A stretch of 54,460 nt of DNA from Oscillospiraceae bacterium (GTDB lineage Bacteria > Bacillota > Clostridia > Oscillospirales > Oscillospiraceae), in contig CADBKF010000014.1 of assembly GCA_902795195.1 (NCBI GenBank), positions 1 to 54,460 on the forward strand. Direction: 5' to 3'. Numbering within the stretch: the stretch's first letter is position 1; the number at the start of each line of letters is the position of its first letter. The notes beneath the pieces were generated by a model that had not been told where the DNA came from, searched no databases, and saw nothing but the letters and a program-made list of their open reading frames with translations. Positions 23,602 through 31,292 of this stretch are shown piece after piece. The translations under genes were made by a program, and so were the position numbers.

Positions 23602-24222
23602 TCATCGTTCCGGTCTAGCCTCCAGCCGCGTGAGGGCGTAGGGCAGCAGGTCCTCGGCCCGGACCCTGGGGTTGACCCAGTCCCGCACCGCTTCCTTGGG
23701 CAGAATCAGCGGCATCCGGTCATGGATGTGGGCCACGTCCGGGCTGGGCTCGCTTGTAAGCACGACAAAGGCAGGCAGGCCGTTTTCGATGCGATAGAGC
23801 CCGCACAGCCAGGTGATGTGCGTGTCATAGGGCTGGATCGCATATTTTGTCGTCGTGGTTTTTCCGTCCTCGCCCGGTGTGTGCTGCCACTCAAAATAGC
23901 GGCTTGCCGGCAGGATGCAGCGGTGGTGCAGCCAGCTGTCCCGGAAGCTGGGCTTCTCGGCGGCGGTCTCGACCCTGGCGTTGATCAGAAGCGTCGATCT
24001 GCCTTCCATCTGATAGCCCCAGCGCATCGGGAATACCGCGGCGGCCTCCTTCCGGTCCGAGGCAATGGCCGGCGCAATGTTCATCGGCCGCACCTCACCC
24101 GAGCGGATGAGCTCGCCTGCCCCGCGCTGCCGATAGCGCTGCAGCAGCGGCGACTGCCCGGCGCTTTCGACGATCTCAGCCAAATCCTTTTCTGTAATGT
24201 CCAGTACATATCTGCAGCACAT
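23602..24222 (-). CDS. SOS response-associated peptidase (SRAP/YedK family)
   Basis: The 206-residue product begins MCCRY, giving the catalytic Cys2 that crosslinks to abasic sites in single-stranded DNA. Other SRAP marks are NIAPA near 48, the MRWGY strand, LINARVETAAEKPSF near 80 with the conserved Asn and Glu, RCILPASRYFEW near 100, and the His of IHDRMPLIL near 164. The start MCCRY was chosen over the longer frame because Cys must be residue 2 and GGAGG lies 6 nt upstream. It protects stalled forks at abasic DNA. It stands alone. Confidence 0.9.
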   Translation of the reverse strand: MCCRYVLDITEKDLAEIVESAGQSPLLQRYRQRGAGELIRSGEVRPMNIAPAIASDRKEAAAVFPMRWGYQMEGRSTLLINARVETAAEKPSFRDSWLHHRCILPASRYFEWQHTPGEDGKTTTTKYAIQPYDTHITWLCGLYRIENGLPAFVVLTSEPSPDVAHIHDRMPLILPKEAVRDWVNPRVRAEDLLPYALTRLEARPER

Positions 24223-24299
24223 AGGCGCCTCCTGCAACGTGATAGCCTTATCCTATACCAAATACGCGGCAATTTCAACACAAAAAAGCAAAACCCATC

Positions 24300-24328
24300 T
24301 GGACGTTCATTCATCTTTGTGGTATGAT
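24300..24328 (+). promoter_or_regulatory. Promoter of the mazG-SIMPL-MBL operon
   Basis: TGGACG at 24300-24305, 17-bp spacer, TATGAT at 24323-24328. Confidence 0.55.
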
Positions 24329-24362
24329 AATAAAAGAAAAACCAGAAGGACGGAAGCAAATC

Positions 24363-24869
24363 ATGACGGAAATCGAACGCCTCAAGCAGATCGTGACCAC
24401 GCTGCGCAGCGAGCACGGCTGCGCCTGGGACCGCGCACAGACCCACTCCAGCCTCAAGCCACCCTGCATCGAAGAGGCAGCAGAGGTCATCTGCGGCATC
24501 AACATTCTCGAGCAGACCGGCAATGCGGCCAACCTCAAGGAGGAGCTGGGCGATCTGCTGCTGCAGGTCATGTTCCACGCGGTCATCGCCGAGGAAGAGG
24601 GCCTGTTCACCTTCGACGATGTGGCAAAGGTCGTCTCGGACAAGATGGTGCGCCGCCACCCGCACGTCTTCGCCGGCGTTCAATTTGCATCCGAGGCAGA
24701 GCTGCATCAGGCCTGGGCGGAGATCAAGCGGCAGGAAAAGCTCGGAAGAGAATGGGAGTCTGCCTATCTCGAGCCCGCCATGCAGGAGGCCTCCGCCCTC
24801 ATCGAGCAGGCCAAGCGGCGCAAGGGCTTTTCAAGCAGCCTGCCCGCGCCGCCAGATGGAAAGGAGTAA
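24363..24869 (+). CDS. mazG: MazG-like nucleotide pyrophosphohydrolase
   Basis: The 168-residue all-helical protein is the single-domain form of MazG. It has CAWDRAQTHSSLKP near 20 and the Mg-binding EEAAEV (~39) and KEELGDLL (~61, EExxD) motifs, then DDVAKVVSDKMVRRHPHVF near 85. It hydrolyses (d)NTPs to monophosphates and pyrophosphate, removing unwanted nucleotides. Full-length E. coli MazG has two such domains, so this is a short version. The start MTEIERL follows a GAAGGA-type site. It is 3 bp upstream of the SIMPL gene. Confidence 0.82.
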   Translation: MTEIERLKQIVTTLRSEHGCAWDRAQTHSSLKPPCIEEAAEVICGINILEQTGNAANLKEELGDLLLQVMFHAVIAEEEGLFTFDDVAKVVSDKMVRRHPHVFAGVQFASEAELHQAWAEIKRQEKLGREWESAYLEPAMQEASALIEQAKRRKGFSSSLPAPPDGKE

Positions 24870-24872
24870 GCC

Positions 24873-25532
24873 ATGAGAACCATCCGTGTCACCGGTCGGG
24901 GCCAGCGGAAGCTCCACCCCGATCTGACCAGAATCACCATCATCCTCGAAGGCAGCTTCACCGATTATGAGCAGACGCTGCAGCGTTCATCCGAGGACAC
25001 CGAGCAGCTGCGCAGCCTGCTCGGCGGCTTTGGCTTTGCGCCGCAGGATCTCAAGACGCTGTCCTTCAACGTGGATACGCAGTACGAGGGCTACCAGGAG
25101 AACGGCGTGTTCCGGCAGCGCTTTACGGGCTATCTGTTCCGGCATGAAATGACGCTGGAATTTGACTCCGACAACGCTCTGCTCGGCCGCATCCTCTATG
25201 CGCTCTCCGCCAGCCCGGTCCGGCCCACCTTCCAGATCGGCTACACGGTCAAGGACCCGGAGGCAGCCAAAAACCAGCTGCTCGAGCAGGCCGTCCGGGA
25301 CGCCGCCGAGAAGGCTGCCGTGCTCTGCCGCGCAGCCGGCGCATCGCTCAAGGGCATTGCGTCCATCGACTATTCCTGGGGCCAGCCCGACCTGGAAACG
25401 CGCCCGGTGAACCGGCTGATGATGGCCGAGGGCGCAGCCCTGCGCTCTAAGAAGGCCAGCCTGGACGTCAACATCCAGCCGGAGGACATTGAGGTCTCCG
25501 ACACCGTGACCGTGGTCTGGGAGATCGAATAG
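24873..25532 (+). CDS. SIMPL domain (DUF541) protein
   Basis: The 219-residue product starts IRVTGRGQRKLHPDLTRITI, the standard SIMPL/DUF541 opening strand, and closes with EVSDTVTVVWEI. Between are the helix-strand repeats of the family and a conserved PTFQIGYTVKD. Most DUF541 proteins are exported, but no signal peptide or TM is visible here, so this one is probably cytosolic. The function is unknown beyond stress-related reports for relatives. GGAGTAAGCC precedes the ATG. Confidence 0.75.
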   Translation: MRTIRVTGRGQRKLHPDLTRITIILEGSFTDYEQTLQRSSEDTEQLRSLLGGFGFAPQDLKTLSFNVDTQYEGYQENGVFRQRFTGYLFRHEMTLEFDSDNALLGRILYALSASPVRPTFQIGYTVKDPEAAKNQLLEQAVRDAAEKAAVLCRAAGASLKGIASIDYSWGQPDLETRPVNRLMMAEGAALRSKKASLDVNIQPEDIEVSDTVTVVWEIE

Positions 25533-25555
25533 AGCCGGAAAGGAGCCGCGAAGAC

Positions 25556-26158
25556 ATGAAGATTTTATCCATGACGACCGGTTCGATCGGCACCAACTGC
25601 TACCTTCTCTATGACGAGGACACGAAGGACGCGGTGGTGATCGATCCCAGCGACGACGCCGGCCCGCTTGCCGCGCAGATAGAGAAGCTGGAGCTCAGGG
25701 TGCAGGCCATTTTGCTGACACACGGGCACTATGACCACGGCGGGGATGTCGACCGGATCCGCACGCGGTCGGGCTGCCCGGTGTATCTCCACCCTGCCGA
25801 TCTGACCCTGCCGGCGCAATGGCGCGGCGGCCTTGCGAACACTGCCGATTTGTCCGACGGGATGGTGCTGCCGCTGCTGGGCACGGAGTTTCGGGTCCTC
25901 CACACGCCCGGACACACGCCGGGAAGCGTCTGCTTTCTGTGCGGCGAGCTGCTCTTTTCCGGCGACACGCTCTTTGCCGGCAGCTGCGGCCGGACCGACC
26001 TGCCGGGCGGCAGCGGCGCTGACATCCTTCGCTCCCTGCGCCGTCTGGCCGAGCTTCCGGGAAACTACACCGTCTGCCCGGGCCACGGGGAACTGAGCAC
26101 GCTGGACGAAGAACGGCAAAGCAACTTCTACATCACACAGGCCATGCGGCAGAAATAA
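25556..26158 (+). CDS. MBL-fold hydrolase, YcbL/glyoxalase II-like
   Basis: The 200-residue metallo-beta-lactamase-fold protein has a complete metal site: THGHYDHGGD near 55-64, HTPGHTPGS near 120, SGDTLFAGSCGRTDLPGG near 140 (bridging Asp) and PGHGELS near 178. The GSCGRTDLPGGS motif is typical of YcbL-like type II hydroxyacylglutathione hydrolases, which cleave thioesters. A true glyoxalase role is unproven, since no GloA is seen. It follows the SIMPL gene by 23 bp with AAAGGAG upstream. Confidence 0.82.
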   Translation: MKILSMTTGSIGTNCYLLYDEDTKDAVVIDPSDDAGPLAAQIEKLELRVQAILLTHGHYDHGGDVDRIRTRSGCPVYLHPADLTLPAQWRGGLANTADLSDGMVLPLLGTEFRVLHTPGHTPGSVCFLCGELLFSGDTLFAGSCGRTDLPGGSGADILRSLRRLAELPGNYTVCPGHGELSTLDEERQSNFYITQAMRQK

Positions 26159-26209
26159 AATTTTGAAAACAGTTGAATCATATTATCATCCAAACAGGAG
26201 GTTTTTCTC

Positions 26210-26473
26210 ATGAGCAAGGAAGTCATCCAGGAAAAGATCGAAGAGAAAATCGAAGAGAAGGTCGAGCAAAAGAAGAAGCAGGCGAAGAAGAAGGTCCTGC
26301 GCGCGGTGCGGCGGACGGTCCTCACCTGTGTGGGTGGCGCGTGCCTGCTCTGCACCGGGTATTTCCTCGGCGTGTATCACCGCGTGATCGAAGCGTACCT
26401 CAAGGGCGAGCCGCTGCCCATTCCGCCGAAGGGCTCCCACTGCCCGATCTCCTGCCTGCAGGCAAAACGCTGA
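26210..26473 (+). CDS. Small single-TM protein with charged coiled-coil head
   Basis: The 87-residue product has residues 1-38 built from E/K heptad-like repeats (KIEEKIEEKVEQKKKQAKKK), a hydrophobic helix about 42-60, and a short C-terminal tail with three further Cys-, Pro- and His-containing segments. I do not recognise the family. The orientation is probably N-in by the positive-inside rule. A strong AGGAGG lies 9 nt before the ATG. It is followed by repeat copy B and a convergent gene. Confidence 0.6.
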   Translation: MSKEVIQEKIEEKIEEKVEQKKKQAKKKVLRAVRRTVLTCVGGACLLCTGYFLGVYHRVIEAYLKGEPLPIPPKGSHCPISCLQAKR

Positions 26474-26501
26474 TCGGTGGTCCCTAAAAACTGAAATAAC
26501 G

Positions 26502-26599
26502 GGCCTGTTGCAAAATGCTCTGTCATTTCGAGAGACCGCGAGAAATCCGTTCCTATTTCACGCTTTTTCACGTGAAAAGTACGGATTTCTCGGTCGCAA
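26502..26599. repeat. 98-bp dispersed repeat, copy B
   Basis: The same element as 7006-7102, with one small difference cluster after CATTTCGAG. The internal 12-bp stem and the TTTTCACGTGAAAA core are retained. It again lies between convergent genes. Confidence 0.9.
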
Positions 26600-26613
26600 T
26601 CGAATCATGAAAA

Positions 26614-29121
26614 CTACAGAAATCTTCCGGTGATGCTGTCCTTGCAGCGGCGGATTTCCTCCGGGGTGCCGCAGGCAACGATCCTGCCGCCGTCCTCGCC
26701 GCCCTCCGGCCCCATGTCGATGACATAGTCTGCGCTTCGGATCACGTCCAGGTCGTGCTCGATGACCAGAACGGTGGCGCCGTGGGCGATCAGCGTACGG
26801 AACACCTGCAGCAGCGTCTGCACATCCTTCGGATGCAGGCCGATCGTGGGCTCGTCAAAAACGAAGACCGAATCCGCCTGCTGGCGTCCCATCTCGGAGG
26901 CCAGCTTCAGCCGCTGCGCCTCGCCGCCGGACAGTCCCGGCGTCTGCTCGCCCAGGGTCAGATAACCCAGGCCGAGCTCCTGGAGCGTTTCCAGGCGCTG
27001 GCTGACAGCGCCGATGTCCCGGCAGAATTCCAGCGCCGTGTTCACATCCATATCCATGAGCTCCGGAAGTGAGCGCGCTTCGCCAGCCTTGTTCCGGTAA
27101 CGGATCTTTTTTGCGTCCTTTGCATAGCGCGAGCCCCGGCAGTCCGGACAAGGGATATCCACGTCCGGCAGGAACTGAACGTCCAGGGAGATCTGGCCCG
27201 TCCCGTCGCAGACCGGGCAGCGCAGCGCGCCCGTGTTATACGAGAAATCCCCTGCCTTCCAACCGTACTGCCTTGCGTCCTTCGTCCTGGCGTAGAGCTT
27301 GCGCAGCTCATCGTGCACGTTCGCGTAGGTTGCAACCGTGGAGCGGACGTTGATCCCGATCGGCGTGGCGTCGATCAGCTTGACATGTGCAATGCCCGGG
27401 GCCTCGATCTTCTTTACATGATCCGGCATCCGCTTGCCGCTGCACAGCGCATCGAGCGCAGGCACCAGGCTCTCCAGCACCAGCGTGGTCTTGCCGGAGC
27501 CCGAGACGCCGGTAATGACGCTCAGCCGGCCCTTCGGAATGTCCACGGAAAGCGGCTTGACGGTGTGGATGCGCTCTGTTTCCAGATGGATCGTTCCGTC
27601 TGCAAACAGCGCCTGCCCGAAAAGGTTCGTCTTCGGTGTCTGTTCTCCGGCAAGATATTTGCCGATCACGGAGGCCGGATTCCGTTCCAGCGCCGCAACA
27701 GGCCCCTCGGCAATGACCGTGCCGCCGTTTGCGCCGGCCTCCGGTCCCATCTCGATCAGCCAGTCCGCCTCCTTCAGAATCTGCACGTCGTGGTCCACGA
27801 GCAGCACGGAGTTGCCGTCCTTTACGAGGTCGTGCATCACACCGCTGAGGCCGACAATATTAGCCGGATGCAGCCCGATCGACGGCTCATCGAGCACGTA
27901 CAGAACACCGGTCGTGCGGTTTCTGACCGCCCGCGCCAGCTGCATGCGCTGCCGCTCGCCGGTCGAGAGCGTGGCCGAGGCCCGATCCAGGGTGAGATAG
28001 GAAAGACCCAGATCCATGAGCCTGGCTGCGACCTCAAGATAGGATTCGCAGATGCTCTGCGCCATGGGTCGCATTTCCTCCGGCAGGGACGCCGGCACGC
28101 CTTTGACCCACTCGATCGATTCCTTGAGCGTCATCTGGCAGGCCCGGTCCAGAGAGATGCCGCGCAGTCTGGGCGCTCTTGCAGCCTCGGACAGCCTTGT
28201 CCCATGGCACTCGGGGCAGACGTCCTCCTTGAGGAATTTCTCGACGCGCTTCATGCCCTTTTCGTCCTTGACCTTGCTCAGCGCATTGCGCACCGTGGCC
28301 GTGGCGCTGTAATAGGTAAAGTCCATCTCGCCGGCCGTAGCCGTGTCCGCCTTCTTCGGGCGGTAGAAGATGTGCTTTTTTTCCATCGGGCCGTCGTAGA
28401 CGATCTCTTTTTCCGCTTCTGTCAGGTCTTTGAAGGGGATGTCCGTGCGCACGCCCATGGCCCGGCAGACGTCGGTCATAAGAGACCACATGAGGCTGTT
28501 CCAGGGCGCGACGGCGCCGTCGTCAATGGAAAGGCTCTCATCCGGCACCAGCGTGCTGCGATCGACGGTTCGGACCGTGCCTGTTCCGCCGCAGCACTTG
28601 CAGGCGCCCTGCGAGTTGAAGGCCAGCTCCTCGGCGCCGGGGCCGTAAAAATGCGCCCCGCATTCCGGGCAGACGAGCTCCTGCATGAGTGCAACCTCGA
28701 AGCCCGGCTGCACATAGTGGCCGTTCGGGCAGCGATGGCTGGACAGGCGCGAGAACATCAGGCGCAGGCTGTTGAGCAGCTCCGTGCCCGTGCCGAAGGT
28801 GGAGCGAATCCCCGGCACCCCCGGCCGCTGGTGCAGCGCAAGCGAGGCCGGGACATAGAGTACCTCGTCCACATCCGCGCGGGAGGCCTGCGTCATCCGC
28901 CGTCTGGTATAGGTGGAGAGGGATTCCAGATACCGTCTGGAGCCCTCGGCATAGAGCACGCCCAGCGCCAGGGAGGATTTTCCCGAGCCGGATACGCCTG
29001 CAATCGCCGTGATCCCGTGCAGCGGCACGTCGACGTCGATGTTCTTCAGGTTATGCACCCTGGCGCCCCTGACCTCAATTTTCTTCGGCTGATTCGTGTC
29101 CTTCGGATTTGAATTGCTCAT
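26614..29121 (-). CDS. UvrA2-type ABC ATPase (UvrA paralogue without UvrB-binding domain)
   Basis: The 835-residue product has two UvrA ABC modules: Walker A GVSGSGKS near 43 and again near 500, signatures LSTGERQRMQLA and LSGGEAQRLKLA, and Walker B VLYVLDEPSIGLHP and VFVFDEPTIGLHP. Zinc fingers CPECGAHF...CKCCGGTG and CPVCDGTG...CPDCRGSRY are present. Between the first Walker A region and the first zinc pair only ~25 residues follow LRLMFSRL, where UvrA has a ~110-residue UvrB-binding domain. That deletion defines UvrA2-like proteins, linked to drug or damage tolerance rather than UvrABC excision. The start MSNSNPK follows GGGAG at 10 nt. Confidence 0.85.
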   Translation of the reverse strand: MSNSNPKDTNQPKKIEVRGARVHNLKNIDVDVPLHGITAIAGVSGSGKSSLALGVLYAEGSRRYLESLSTYTRRRMTQASRADVDEVLYVPASLALHQRPGVPGIRSTFGTGTELLNSLRLMFSRLSSHRCPNGHYVQPGFEVALMQELVCPECGAHFYGPGAEELAFNSQGACKCCGGTGTVRTVDRSTLVPDESLSIDDGAVAPWNSLMWSLMTDVCRAMGVRTDIPFKDLTEAEKEIVYDGPMEKKHIFYRPKKADTATAGEMDFTYYSATATVRNALSKVKDEKGMKRVEKFLKEDVCPECHGTRLSEAARAPRLRGISLDRACQMTLKESIEWVKGVPASLPEEMRPMAQSICESYLEVAARLMDLGLSYLTLDRASATLSTGERQRMQLARAVRNRTTGVLYVLDEPSIGLHPANIVGLSGVMHDLVKDGNSVLLVDHDVQILKEADWLIEMGPEAGANGGTVIAEGPVAALERNPASVIGKYLAGEQTPKTNLFGQALFADGTIHLETERIHTVKPLSVDIPKGRLSVITGVSGSGKTTLVLESLVPALDALCSGKRMPDHVKKIEAPGIAHVKLIDATPIGINVRSTVATYANVHDELRKLYARTKDARQYGWKAGDFSYNTGALRCPVCDGTGQISLDVQFLPDVDIPCPDCRGSRYAKDAKKIRYRNKAGEARSLPELMDMDVNTALEFCRDIGAVSQRLETLQELGLGYLTLGEQTPGLSGGEAQRLKLASEMGRQQADSVFVFDEPTIGLHPKDVQTLLQVFRTLIAHGATVLVIEHDLDVIRSADYVIDMGPEGGEDGGRIVACGTPEEIRRCKDSITGRFL

Positions 29122-29145
29122 AGATTGTTTTCTCCCGTATGCTTC

Positions 29146-29151
29146 AGTATA
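29146..29151 (-). promoter_or_regulatory. -10 element of uvrA2-type gene
   Basis: Minus-strand TATACT sits 25 bp before the start codon. The -35 region has no consensus and falls within the inverted repeat 29165-29199. Confidence 0.45.
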
Positions 29152-29164
29152 CCCCAATACGGAA

Positions 29165-29199
29165 CCACACACGAGCCCAGCGCAACGGGTCGTGTGTGG
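29165..29199. repeat. Inverted repeat, copy 1, over uvrA2-type promoter
   Basis: CCACACACGA-G-CCC, 8-nt centre, then GGG-TCGTGTGTGG. It covers the expected -35 position of the TATACT promoter. Confidence 0.7.
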
Positions 29200-29228
29200 A
29201 GAGGAGGTGCCCCGAAGCACAGCCGAAG

Positions 29229-29261
29229 CCCCGGCAGGCGCGCAGCGTTTGCCGGGGCTGA
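29229..29261. repeat. GC-rich hairpin between the two dyads
   Basis: AGCCCCGGCA pairs with TGCCGGGGCT. With the two flanking dyads the whole non-coding stretch 29122-29406 is rich in potential structure. I find no gene in it. Confidence 0.5.
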
Positions 29262-29285
29262 GCCGTGCGGAGGGTGACGGCGGAG

Positions 29286-29320
29286 CCACACACGAGCCCA
29301 GCAGCGCGGGTCGTGTGCGG
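29286..29320. repeat. Inverted repeat, copy 2
   Basis: The same dyad as 29165-29199 with one arm base changed (TCGTGTGCGG) and a different centre, 121 bp further upstream. Confidence 0.7.
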
Positions 29321-29350
29321 AAAAGGAGGAAGGAGGCGACGCATATGCAG

Positions 29351-29380
29351 TTTTCGCGGCTCTTACGCAAACCGCGAAAA
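29351..29380 (-). terminator. Hairpin downstream of tRNA-Leu
   Basis: TTTTCGCGG pairs with CCGCGAAAA across a 12-nt loop. No T-run follows on the minus strand, so termination is uncertain. Confidence 0.35.
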
Positions 29381-29406
29381 CGGAATGGAGGAGCCTTCTT
29401 CCGACG

Positions 29407-29493
29407 TGGTGCCGCTGACCGGGGTCGAACCGGTACGGTATCGCTACCGAGGGATTTTAAGTCCCTTGTGTCTGCCTATTCCACCACAGCGGC
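29407..29493 (-). tRNA. tRNA-Leu (TAA)
   Basis: An 87-nt class II tRNA: acceptor GCCGCTG/CAGCGGC, anticodon loop ACTTAAAAT with TAA, a long variable arm CTCGGTAGCGATACCGT, T-arm GGTTCGACCCC, discriminator A and encoded CCA. Confidence 0.95.
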
Positions 29494-29516
29494 GTGTTCG
29501 ATTGTTCGCGTGGATT

Positions 29517-29545
29517 ATTCTACCACGGCAAGCGGCCAGCGTCAA
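29517..29545 (-). promoter_or_regulatory. Promoter of tRNA-Leu
   Basis: Minus-strand TTGACG (29545-29540), 17-bp spacer, TAGAAT (29522-29517). Confidence 0.75.
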
Positions 29546-29602
29546 GCCTCGTTTTTCCAGATTCCACAAATTTCCCGGCGGCGGTTTATTTATTCTGTAA
29601 TC

Positions 29603-29631
29603 TTGCTTTGTGCGCGGAAATATGGTAAAAT
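29603..29631 (+). promoter_or_regulatory. Promoter of hut operon
   Basis: TTGCTT at 29603-29608, 17-bp spacer, TAAAAT at 29626-29631. AAGGAG at 29653-29658 then serves hutH. Confidence 0.65.
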
Positions 29632-29666
29632 GACGGAGATTGAAGAAGAATGAAGGAGTCTTTACT

Positions 29667-31283
29667 ATGGAATACCCAAACGCCATCCGGGACGTCGTCC
29701 TGGATGGGCATAGCTTAACATTGGAACAGCTGGTGGCCGTGGCGCGCTTCGGCGCGAAGGTCTCGCTCTCGCCGAAGGCACTTGAGGCCATGGCCCTCTC
29801 CCGGGCCCTGGTCGAGCGGATCTCGGACGAAAAGCGCGTGGCCTACGGCATTTCCACGGGCTTCGGCGACTTTGCCAAGGTCGCCGTGCCGGAGGAGATG
29901 AGCAGCCGCCTGTCCACCAACCTCATTTTGAGCCACTCGGTCGCCACGGGCGAGCCCTACAGCATCGAGCAGACAAGGGCCATGGTGCTGCTGCGTGCCA
30001 ACGCCCTGTGCGCCGGTCTGAGCGGCGTGCGCCCGCTGATGGTGCAGACGCTGGTCGATATGCTCAACCGCGGCGTCACGCCGGTGGTCCCGCAGAAGGG
30101 CTCTCTGGGCGCATCGGGCGACCTCGCGCCGCTCAGCCACATCGGCCTGGTGCTGCTTGGCAAGGGCGAGGCCTGGTTTGGCGGCGAGCGCCTGCCCGGC
30201 GGCGAAGCCATGGAACGGGCCGGCATCCCGATCCTCGACAGCTTTGCCAGCAAGGAGGGCCTGGGCATGACCAACGGCACCTGCGCCATGACCGGCGTCG
30301 GCGCCCTGTGCCTGTACGATTCGATGGAGGCCGCGCGGATGGCCGACGTCATCGGCGCCATGAGCTTTACCGCCCTGTGCGGCCAGCGGGCAACCTTCCA
30401 GGACCGCATGCACATTGCCAGAGGCCAGCTGGGCCAGATCCTGGTGGCGCGGAATCTGCGGCTTCTGACCGAGGACAGCGAGATCCTCAACAACGCCGAG
30501 GGCGAGCGCGTGCAGGACGCCTATGCGCTGCGCTGCATTCCCCAGGTGCACGGCGCCGTGCGCGACGCGCTGCACTATATCCGCACGAAGGTCGAAATTG
30601 AGCTCAATGCCGTGACCGACAATCCCCTGCTGTTTTTGGAGGACGAGGCCGTCATCTCCTGCGGCAACTTCCACGGCGAGCCCATGGCGCTGGCCTTCGA
30701 TTTCTTGGGCATCGCCCTCTCGGAGCTGGCCTCCATGTCCGAGCGGCGCATCGAGCGCATGGTCAATGCGAACCTTTCCAACGGCCTGCCGCCGTTCTTG
30801 GCCCTGGAGGGCGGCGTCAACAGCGGCTATATGATCGTGCAGTACTCCGCCGCCTCCATGGCCTCGGAGAACAAGGTCCTGGCGCACCCAGCCTGCGTGG
30901 ACTCGATCCCCTCCTCGGCCAACCAGGAGGACTTCGTCTCCATGGGCACCACGAGCGCGCGGAAGGCCACCTGGATCCTGGAAAACACCCGCTCGGTGCT
31001 GGCCTACGAGCTGCTGACCGCCTGCCAGGCCATCGACATCCGCCGTCGGATGAACACCCACGGTCAGGGCATGTCCCCTGCCTGCGAGGCGCTGTTCAAC
31101 CGCGTGCGGCAGGACATCGAGTTCTCCCCCGACGACCGCGAGCTGCGCGTCGACATTGAAAAAATCGAACAGATCATGCGCTGCGGCGAGCTGCAGCAGC
31201 TGATTGAGGAAGCCTGCCCGGCGCTGAAAACCAACCAGTGGCCCGGCGGAAAATATACGATCAAGCTTGAAACAGAACGGTGA
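29667..31283 (+). CDS. hutH: Histidine ammonia-lyase
   Basis: The 538-residue product has the self-forming MIO cofactor triad Ala-Ser-Gly at 149-151 within GSLGASGDLAPLSH. It also shows the catalytic Tyr in YGISTGFG near 60, TNGTCAMTG near 207, and QDAYALRCIPQVHG near 290. It deaminates L-histidine to urocanate and ammonia, the first step of this operon's pathway. The start MEYPNA has AAGGAG 8 nt upstream; the longer frame from 29640 is not needed. Length is close to the ~510 usual for HutH. Confidence 0.95.
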   Translation: MEYPNAIRDVVLDGHSLTLEQLVAVARFGAKVSLSPKALEAMALSRALVERISDEKRVAYGISTGFGDFAKVAVPEEMSSRLSTNLILSHSVATGEPYSIEQTRAMVLLRANALCAGLSGVRPLMVQTLVDMLNRGVTPVVPQKGSLGASGDLAPLSHIGLVLLGKGEAWFGGERLPGGEAMERAGIPILDSFASKEGLGMTNGTCAMTGVGALCLYDSMEAARMADVIGAMSFTALCGQRATFQDRMHIARGQLGQILVARNLRLLTEDSEILNNAEGERVQDAYALRCIPQVHGAVRDALHYIRTKVEIELNAVTDNPLLFLEDEAVISCGNFHGEPMALAFDFLGIALSELASMSERRIERMVNANLSNGLPPFLALEGGVNSGYMIVQYSAASMASENKVLAHPACVDSIPSSANQEDFVSMGTTSARKATWILENTRSVLAYELLTACQAIDIRRRMNTHGQGMSPACEALFNRVRQDIEFSPDDRELRVDIEKIEQIMRCGELQQLIEEACPALKTNQWPGGKYTIKLETER

Positions 31284-31292
31284 GGTGCCAAA

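Noticed and set aside
26614..29121. Canonical UvrA of the UvrABC system
   Set aside because: The UvrB-binding domain is missing and the length is ~100 residues short.
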